Part shown: one piece after another, positions 55,776 to 64,000 of the stretch
Layout of the letters: the number at the start of each line of letters is the position of its first letter
How positions within the stretch are numbered: the first letter of the stretch is position 1
Assembly: GCA_963573385.1 (NCBI GenBank)
Contig: CAUYLG010021717.1
Span: 1-64,000, forward strand
Source: Cacajao melanocephalus
Lineage: Eukaryota > Chordata > Mammalia > Primates > Pitheciidae
DNA length: 64,000 nt
Reading direction: 5' to 3'
Program-made: the position numbers and the translations under genes
Notes under the pieces: model-generated
Told to the model about the DNA's origin: nothing
Databases searched by the model: none
The model's input: only the letters and a program-made list of their open reading frames with translations

Positions 55776-57089
55776 CAGATTATTAGAACATAATTCTTTA
55801 AATATAAAATTATAGGCAAACCTAGGCTGTTGTGGGAACATGTAGGAAGAGCATATCATCTAGGCTGGAGATCAGGGAAATCAAGAGTTCTGGGATTTGA
55901 GTTCTTTAACTTCCTTATTTCCTTTTTTTAAATTTATTGTTTTGGGTTTCTTTTTTAAGTGAGAAAATTAAAATCAAAAGCAGTTTCTTCCAAAAATTCA
56001 CTTCCAAGGTGGATAAATTGTTACACTTGGCTCCTTGCTGGTAATTGGCAACAGATCCCTTTTCTCTGCCAACTGGCCAGGATGGATCTGAAGCAGCCCA
56101 GGTACTTTCTCTCACCCATGACTCTGATTTTAACTTCTTTACCATCTCTCCCTTTGCCTGAGGGTAAAACAACGGCACTCTGTTTCTAAACTAACTGGCA
56201 TGTCCATGGGAAGATGCCTTGGAGGAGGGGTGGGGCTCATGTGTAGGTGCTGCGGGCCAGCAGTCTAGAGGCCAAGACAGTGTGCACAGCAACATCGCAG
56301 GAACCATTTGTTGCTGATGACTAACTCTAGCAACACTGGGACAAACTACAAATCCGTTTTTCTAGGTACAATTCCAGTCTTTCTTCAAATTTAGATGTAG
56401 AATTCTGGATTATAGTGTTTTGACATTTTAGGAAGTCAAAAAATATAGTGTAATGTCTAGTTTGAAAGAAGCTGATTTTTGTAATTTAGAAAACACTGCA
56501 AAGTAAGATATTAAACAAGTGTACTAAAAGTTTATTTATACCTAGCACAGCCACTTATACTCACTTTTTTAGATTACTTAGGCATTTATTGAGTTTACTT
56601 ACTCTATCCCTGACTATATCCCATGGAAGAAAGATACTAAAGTTAAAGACACACAAGCTACTCCAGAGGACCTTAAAGGAAAGTTTATAAAATCACACCC
56701 GGAACAAATATTTACTAAGAAAATTCAAAACGTAAAGTATCTTCTATCCAGTTGTTTCTTTAATGACTACAATTAGTTGAGGCAGCAAATAGTTTATATA
56801 AGATACTAGATTTGAGGAATTACAAATAAGAAATCTGAAAAGATGAGATCAATATAAGCTGAAATTATCTGAGCAGGGGTAAGTAGAAGTGGGTTCTTAA
56901 GCAGGCCTTGAAAAATGGAAGGTATTTATGATGGTGGGGGTAAGGAAAACTCTGCCTGGGAAAAAGACAGGAAACTACCTAAAAGACGAATAGAGAGGGG
57001 GAAAAACATGTCACATACATAGCATCAGGAGGGGATGGTTTAATTTATCGAAAAGAAGAGGGATAAGAATACTTGGTAAAAGTGATACC

Positions 57090-57350
57090 TCTTCCACTAG
57101 GAAGGTTTTTAACAACTTGCCCACATGAAATTTGGCCATTCTCTTCTTTTGCCCTCATCTCACCTTGTCCATAAACCTGGAAAATATTGGGAACATTCTA
57201 TTATACTTATTGGTTTGTGTACATGTAAAATCTACTGGGCTGTACATTTCTTAAGGATGAAAAACATTTAATTTCCCTCTACATCATGAGTATATAAAAG
57301 TGCCTGATACATGGAAAACATCCGATAAATGCTTGCTGAATAAATGAATA
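57090..57350 (+). mobile_element. L2-like fragment
   Basis: ggctgtacatttcttaagga, gtgcctgatacatgg and ataaatgcttgctgaataaa match the L2 3' end. Confidence 0.55.
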
Positions 57351-57563
57351 AAGTTAATAAACAGGTGAATGTTTAAGCAGCTTTCAGGAATATTAACCTA
57401 ACTACAGAATTAAAGATAAATCAGAAATAAATGGGACCAAAGACCACCAGTGAAAATGTTACACTGAAGTAAGGAGAATCAGTAGTTTTAGAAATGAATA
57501 GAGAGAGGTAACGCCATGAGATACTAAGTAGAAAATACAAAGGGTTTGATGAAGTATGGGTGA

Positions 57564-57880
<317 letters not shown>

Positions 57881-57929
57881 TAAAGATAACTTCAGAGTCT
57901 CAGAAATGGAGGAAGATATATCTACTGGG

Positions 57930-58210
57930 TATTTATGGGTTAAATTGTGTCCTGCTAAATGATATATTGAATTTCTAATCCTCTGTACTTCAGAATGTGA
58001 CATTATTTGGAAATAAGGTCATTTAAGATGGCCTAATTAGTTAAGATGAAGTCATACTGGAATATGATGGGCCCTTAATCCAATATGACTGGTGTCCTTA
58101 TAAGGAAGGAAGAGGGGCAGACACAGAGACTCAGACATTCATTTCTGTTGTCATAAGCCACCCAGTTTGTGGTAATTTATTATCAAGCAGCCCTAGGAAA
58201 GAAAGTAACA
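57930..58210 (+). mobile_element. LTR-like repeat with internal deletion
   Basis: gggttaaattgtgtcctgct, cagaatgtgacattatttgg, atatgactggtgtcctta and taagccacccagtttgtggt are a familiar interspersed repeat that I take for a MaLR/ERVL-type LTR; the middle is missing. The family name is not secure. Confidence 0.45.
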
Positions 58211-58359
58211 TATGTGTATGGTCTAGACATCGAATGAAATAAAGGTTTAGGAAAGAGAAACAAATTTGATTTTAAAAACTCTAAACTCTATTTAAGGCAT
58301 GTTGGAGTGAATCTCAAGGAAGTTATTACCCAGTAGAAATATGAATAGCAGCTATTAAT

Positions 58360-58490
58360 TGTGTTCTAAGAGTTATGCTAAGTGCCTGATAAAAATTTTC
58401 CACATAGTCCTAACAACCATCCTGGTAGAGGCTTAGAGTCAACCACAATCACAAAGCTAGTGCGTGGCAGTGCCAATATTTAAATAAATA
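58360..58490 (-). mobile_element. MIR fragment
   Basis: gttatgctaagtgcctgat, catagtcctaacaaccat and acaaagctagtgcgtggca form the complement of MIR. Confidence 0.6.
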
Positions 58491-58670
58491 TACACCCATA
58501 GCCATTATACATTATGTTAGACAACCAGACTGCTATATTAGAGAGAAGGTAAGGGGATGGCACATTTACATGTACAAAAGTCTTAAGTCACACTCTAAAT
58601 GTGGGTTTTGAATAAGAGAGAGGTAAAGTGACAAATAGAGCTCATATGAAGAATGAACAGCAATAGAAGC

Positions 58671-58712
58671 TTTCATCTCTAAGGTAAAGCATGGTTTACC
58701 TTAGAGATGAAA
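58671..58712. repeat. Perfect 18-bp hairpin
   Basis: tttcatctctaaggtaaa, then the six-base loop gcatgg, then the exact reverse complement. The outer flanks aatag and ctatt extend it imperfectly. Confidence 0.97.
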
Positions 58713-60020
58713 AAAGGAAGCTATTTAAGATGGGTGTTTTGAAAGGAAACATGTTAGTACAGAGAAGCAATTGAAACATACTAAGATTGTGAACCCCATT
58801 CTTTCTATTCAGCTCCCAACACTAAATGGCGAAAATTTCATTTCCTGGTGCACTGCCTGTGTAGCCACCAAATGTTACCATCCTAATATCCGGTGAAATT
58901 TCCCCTAGCTTTCCTGAGGCCTCACAGGATATTGATGGGGGAAAGACTATCTCCATAATATGAATAAGTCTTTCAGGTATTTTAATGAGTAGGGATAGTA
59001 AATGATTGCATACCAACTATTATTTAGTTCTTTTTAGATTAGTTTATAGGGCGCAGGAAATGAAATTTTCCCCCAGAATATTCAGCTTGCATTATATAAA
59101 CATGATTTCCCTCAGCAAACAGAATGCACTATGCTTGCTATTTAACTAAAACTAAACAGGGGATGAAAAAAAAGTCATTGAGGAAAAATTTAATAATATT
59201 CAACACTATAAAATACAATTTAAAGAAAACTATCAACTGCCGCTTTTTAAATTACATTACATTCATGTTTTCATTTTCTTTCATTTTTCTGAAGTCTGAA
59301 CTAGTATTTTCAAAATTTCTTAACTGTGTTTTCCTTTGTTTTATTTTTTAATTTAATCTTTGCTATAGATTTGAAAATGGAATCTTCCTCCAGGGACCAA
59401 TTTATACCTGCATTTTTTTCCTGTTTAGTAACTGTCAGGTTAGTCACAATAGAATTGATTAGCAATAAGGATTAGAAATAAAAATAAATAATGAAATAAA
59501 TGTAATTGCTCATTTTGTTTTATAGTAAGAAAAGAAAGCATGTGATATAATAAAAAATTCTAAATAAGACCTATTTGCATACTGATTTAATGGAAGGTAA
59601 CTGAGTGAATCTGGATATGCTTATGGTGTTCATGGAATAGCAATGACTGAAAATTATTTAATGGAATTTTACTGGCTAAATATCAAGTATAAAGATTATG
59701 GGATTTATCATGAACTCAAACTTTTCATGACTGGACCATATTATAAAATTAGATGACAAGATGTGCTGGATACAAAAAGAAAATCAAGGTATATATCCAC
59801 CATTAGAAACCTCTCTGACATTGCAGAGGTTCAACCATTTGGGAATAGGGCCATTTGCAGCAACTGACTTGGTAAATGGAACAGTTAAATAGATTTAGAG
59901 GCATTATTTTATGTCCAGCTACCTTTACCAATGACTTTCCTGGGAGTTAGGAATTCTAAGGCATAGATAAAATTATTCTCCATATCCACACCAAATTGCA
60001 CTTACAACAGTGTTCACATA

Positions 60021-60530
60021 CAGTTGACTCTTGAGCAACATGGGTTTAAACTGCATGGGTCCACTTATAAGGGGATTTCCGTCCACCTCTGCCACCCCCG
60101 GGACAAGCCCCTTCTCTTCCTCCTCCTTTTCAGCCTACTCAAAGTGAAGACAGTAAGAATCTTTTTTTTCTTTCTTTCACTCTCACTTTCTTTCCTCTCT
60201 TTTTCTTTCTTTAAAAAAATAAATAAATAAATAAATAATAATGAATACATTGATGATGAACCACATCCACTTAATAAATCATAAGTATATTTTCCCTTCC
60301 TTATGATTTTCTTAAGAATGTCTTCCTTTTTCTAGTTTCATTTATTTTAAGAATACAGTATATAATACAAACAACATATAAAATATGTGTTAATCATCTG
60401 TTTATGTTATAGGTAAGGTTTCCAGTCAACAATAGGTTATTAGCAGTTAAGAGCTAAAAGCTGTACATGGATTTTTCAACTGCACAGGTTATTGGCACCC
60501 ATGACCCCCATATTGTTCAACAGACAACTG
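60021..60530 (+). mobile_element. MER2-type (Tigger-related) DNA transposon
   Basis: Ends cagttgactcttgagcaa and, inverted, cagttgtctgttgaacaa form terminal repeats with three mismatches, and TA flanks both sides (60019-60020, 60531-60532). Internal phrases gggtccacttataaggggat and ttatgttataggtaaggttt fit the MER2 group. A (TTTC)n/(AAAT)n tract is built in at about 60163-60238. Confidence 0.8.
60163..60238 (+). repeat. Simple-repeat expansion inside the MER2-type element
   Basis: T/C-rich tetranucleotides pass into (AAAT)n. It replaces an acidic-looking GA-rich part of the element. Confidence 0.8.
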
Positions 60531-61537
60531 TATTCAACATGATTCTTCCTCATCTGATAAAATTAAGAGAAAGTTGTTTATTTCTTATGGGACCTAGGCT
60601 TTGGATTCCTTTAACTGTAGCAGGAGTAGGTAAAGAGTTTAGTCAAAACTTACAGGAATATGAAATCTGCAATGACAACCCTCTCCCAGCCATGACTTAT
60701 ACTACTTTATGCCAGCCTATACATGATGAATTACAGACTCCACTACTTATGTTTCTAGAGTTTTCAGAAATTTAAAAATTGATTTTTACATGGGAACTAT
60801 GTTATACTTAAATTTGTTGGAGATTAATTTTACTTAAAAATCATTCAGCTTGCTTATCTTAAGATTTAAATGATTAGAAATATGAGTAAAGGAAAAAAAC
60901 CAATATGATGATAAAGTAGCAAAATCTATATTACCTAAAAGTCAATATATGTGGATTCTTTCCAATGGTAATATTTTGTGTAATGAGTTTCTGAAAAATT
61001 TCTTTCAGTTATGATTAAACCCAAAGTGATAATTTTATTTTAAAATGCTAATATCTAGTGTTTATTAACAAAATAAATCATTTCTCTCTCTTAAAATTAT
61101 TTTTAAAATGAATTTTTAAAGTTATCTTCATAATGCTAAACGAGCGAATTTCAAGAAAAATGACATGGCACTTAGTGCACATCAAATGGAACATTCTGCA
61201 GAATTTCTTAAGAGGAAAGAGGAAATCAGCTCTTTGGCTTCTAAAACTCAGGAAGAATAAATTAGGTTTTTTAGTAAACCATGAAAGTCAAATCTAATTT
61301 CCCCTACAGAGGTAGCATTATAATAATAAAATGCATTCCAAACCAAGGGACTAATAACAGCTTAACAAAAATGGCCACATTTACTAAATGAAATATATGC
61401 AGTCCAGTGTGTCATGTAGGGGATTTGAAGTGGTCTTGGCAGGGTGAGGAAACAGACTAGGGTCTCCAAAGAAATATCCACAGAAATACTGCACTGCACA
61501 GAATGCTAAGGTTCTGAGCAAAGACAGTCTTTTTCCA

Positions 61538-61700
61538 TCCGATAAATACTGAGTACCTATTATGAGCCATTTCTTCTTTAGGTTCCAACACTGAACAAAA
61601 CACAAGACACCCTTCTAACTCCAAGTAGCTATATCCTATTGAGGAAGATGATCAGATAAGCAAGAAACTAAAGTAGATAATGATAAGCAACTTATAGAAA
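61538..61700 (-). mobile_element. L2-like fragment
   Basis: gataaatactgagtacctat, attatgagccat and gaacaaaacacaagacaccc are the complement of the L2 3' end. Confidence 0.6.
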
Positions 61701-62169
61701 TAAATACAGAGTGCTAAGGGAGTGTGTACAAGCATTGCTTAGGCATTGCAGGGGGACTGGGATACCTTTTCTGGTGAAAGTGATGTATGAACTGAGAACT
61801 GAGAAAGAAGAATTTATCCAGGAACCATTTGCAATTCACACGGTTGAAAGAAAGGGAAAGAGAAGAGAAAAAAAATGAGTGGTTAAAAAAGGGACAGTGC
61901 TGGGGGAAAATGGCAGTATCAGGTGTCTGGAACACAGATTTCTGATGTCCTTCGGTCCTCTTTCTTTGGCTCCATCTTCAGAGAGAGTAGGACCTTGCCA
62001 ACCCAAATCAAAAGAATGAGAAATGGAGAAAGAGAAAGCAAATTTGCAGCTCTAACTAATAGCCTTTCAGATGTATTTTGGCTCTTAATCTAGTCACTGG
62101 AAACCCTTAAGAGGCAAAATGATGCAGGAGGAATGGAAATTGAGGAGTTCAGAAAACCTAGGCTTTTTA

Positions 62170-62370
62170 ATTTATTTTACTTTTTCACACCAACACTGAA
62201 AATTACTTGCTATGTAACTTTTGGGAAATTACAGCTTTGTTGATTGTCATTTATTTTCATCTAAAAAAATAGGGATAATACACCCCCTTACCAAGGTTGT
62301 TTTGAGAAACAAATAGATGTGAGAGTGCTTTGAAAACTAAGCATGTGTTATTCAAACACAAACCATTATT
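62170..62370 (+). mobile_element. MIR-like fragment
   Basis: cttgctatgtaacttttggg, atagggataatacacccc and gagtgctttgaaaac follow the MIR order. Confidence 0.6.
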
Positions 62371-63217
62371 ATTTAGCGCAGAGGTTCCCAGATTTCTCTT
62401 GCCTGATTCAAATCCATTTACATGTATATCAAATGTAGAGTCAGGCTCACCTCTCTCCTCCTTATAGGGCTTATCAGAATTTGGAGTAAGATGAAGCAGG
62501 AGAGAAAAATCTACATTATTTTGATGAAAATCCACTTATATAGGGCTATGATCACAGTGAAGGAGTGCTGCTTCTCCCACAAAACGCCCTGAGGTCAAGT
62601 CTGTCTATATAAATAATGTCATGAAACAGAAATGCACTCAGATTTCAAGAACAGAAATGAAAAGAGTAGGAAAGAGGAGAAAGTGACTTCTGCAGGGCAA
62701 GATAAATTTTTCTGCTTAAGCATATGATACTGCACAAAGCCACTGCAGCAATTAGTTGGGGCTATTAATCCACAGTACCTGATCTAGCTGCTCACAGCAA
62801 TACACCTGTCTTTAATGGAATCACAGCTGGAAGACTTTTGAAGCTAATTATAGGGCACTTTGACAAGAGGTATTTTAAGCCATTGAAGTATGTTTTGTGA
62901 CTTCTGCCAATATAACCCATACATACCTTGCTAGTTATGTTTAAAAAAGTAAACCTTTTTTAAAAAAGTTAAAAGTAGGTGGCATTTTGCTTGCAGAATT
63001 GGGAGGCAAATCCCATAATTATCTTTCCAAGCCATCCAAAGCTTCAGGTTATTTTTGTAACCATATATTTATGATCTTTCAGTTTTTCTGTAATTCAAAT
63101 ATTTTATCCAAAATCAGTTCCATAAAAATTATATGTAGTTTGAGATTTTAAATGCTGTGTATCCATCATATTGTGGAGTTTTCTGTTTTTGTTTTTAATT
63201 TCAGCCTTGATTTTGTT

Positions 63218-63370
63218 TGAAGTTGGTGCTCCTCAAACCTGACTTTGCATCAGAATCACTCAGAGAATTTTTTAAAATACTGATTCCTAGACCCTACTTC
63301 TGATTTTGCTTTGAAACTGGAAATTTGTGTTTTTTAGAAGCTTCTCTAGTATTTTGATGCCAGATTCAGA
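63218..63370 (+). mobile_element. MER5-like (hAT-Charlie) element
   Basis: ctcaaacctgactttgcatc, agaatcactcagagaat and tactgattcctagaccct match the first half of MER5A. Confidence 0.65.
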
Positions 63371-63824
63371 AATAATTACAGTTGTCCTCACAAGAAGCAC
63401 TTCAATGATGTGCAACAAGAAAACTGTTGTTCCTTAGAATGATCATTCCCATTTGAGACCTTTCCTTCCTTAAGTCCAGTTGTTAGAGAAGACTGTATCT
63501 TCTACTTCTTGCTTGTAATAACAGAGAAAAACTCAATGGCACTTGACTCCTTAGGAAAGTTTACCACTGAAAACTACCACAATCCTGAAATCTCTCTCAT
63601 TAAACATCTGTTGTAAGGCATAAACATTTTTGAATTACAATTGCTTTATTCAATTAGAACCCTTTGGTATTTCAGTAATAAATCTCCATGGAAAAAGGTC
63701 TCCAATTTAGATTAGTAAAGTGAAATTCTGGTGTGAACATAAGAAGTCGCAAAGCTCTCCCAGATTCTATTTGTGCCTTTACGGTCCCCTGGTGAGTTTT
63801 ATCACTGGGTAGAATTCACAAACC

Positions 63825-63848
63825 AAAAAAAAAAAAAAAAAAAAAAAA
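63825..63848 (+). repeat. A24 homopolymer
   Basis: Uninterrupted poly-A not preceded by an Alu or L1 that I can recognise. Confidence 0.9.
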
Positions 63849-64000
63849 TTCAATAAAAACATTTCACACGGGGAACTTAACAAGAAAAAACAACTACCTT
63901 ATAGAAAACAGATGAACAGATGGTTGGCGATACTAAAGCTGAAAGGCTGTCAGCTGTGTCTTCAGCCTGTTTTTCTGTGCCAGTATAAATTGGCAGAAAA

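Noticed and set aside
58671..58712. Calling the hairpin a microRNA
   Set aside because: The paired stem is only 18 bp with a small loop, shorter than known precursors, and there is no expression evidence.
63825..63848. Poly-A run as the tail of a processed pseudogene
   Set aside because: The sequence before it shows no gene-like or retroelement sequence, and no flanking duplication is evident.

Overview
The window is primate, most probably human, nuclear DNA. It is AT-rich, almost wholly intronic, and carries Alu, L1, L2, MIR and Tigger-type repeats in both orientations. Alu copies with target-site duplications limit the source to primates. I could not separate human from other apes by reading alone.

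One gene accounts for all the coding sequence: a fibrillar procollagen on the minus strand, which I recognise as COL5A2 (pro-alpha-2 chain of type V collagen). Exons 2 to 23 lie in the window, running from 44504 down to 985. There are 22 exons totalling 1,466 coding bases, and every intron is GT-AG. Exon 1 (signal peptide, promoter) lies beyond base 64000, and exons from 24 on lie below base 1. I rebuilt each exon by reading both splice sites. The reading frame is continuous across all 22, with no stop, frameshift or lost glycine in the main helix. Introns 1 and 2 are phase 1 and all later ones are phase 0.

Protein layout, 5' to 3' on the minus strand: exon 2 is a ten-cysteine von Willebrand C domain; exon 3 is a 14-base microexon; exons 4 to 7 are the short N-propeptide collagen helix with two Gly-X-Y breaks; exon 8 is the end of the propeptide and the N-telopeptide with its cross-linking lysine; exons 9 to 23 are 102 unbroken Gly-X-Y triplets in exons of 45, 54, 99 or 108 bases. 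Counting from the last triplet of exon 8 (Gly-Ser-Val), the lysine in exon 13's GLKGHR is helix residue 87, the classical cross-link position.

Non-coding layout: 1-167 is a G-rich minisatellite; 6.8-13.4 kb holds Alus, L2, MER5 and an old ERVL-like remnant; 24.1-26.3 kb is a nearly complete dead Tigger1 transposon; 29.1 kb has a CTCF-like motif beside a (CT)n(CA)n tract; 38.6-42.9 kb is largely an old antisense L1 containing a young-looking 200-bp inverted duplication; 44.5-64 kb is intron 1 with four Alus, L2/MIR pieces, an MER2-type element, an LTR piece and a perfect 18-bp hairpin.

There is no undescribed coding system here. The most interesting structure is a set of local rearrangement scars: the inverted duplication in intron 2, exact short dispersed duplications (36 and 39 bp), a filler-DNA Alu, an 83-bp tandem duplication and a perfect hairpin.
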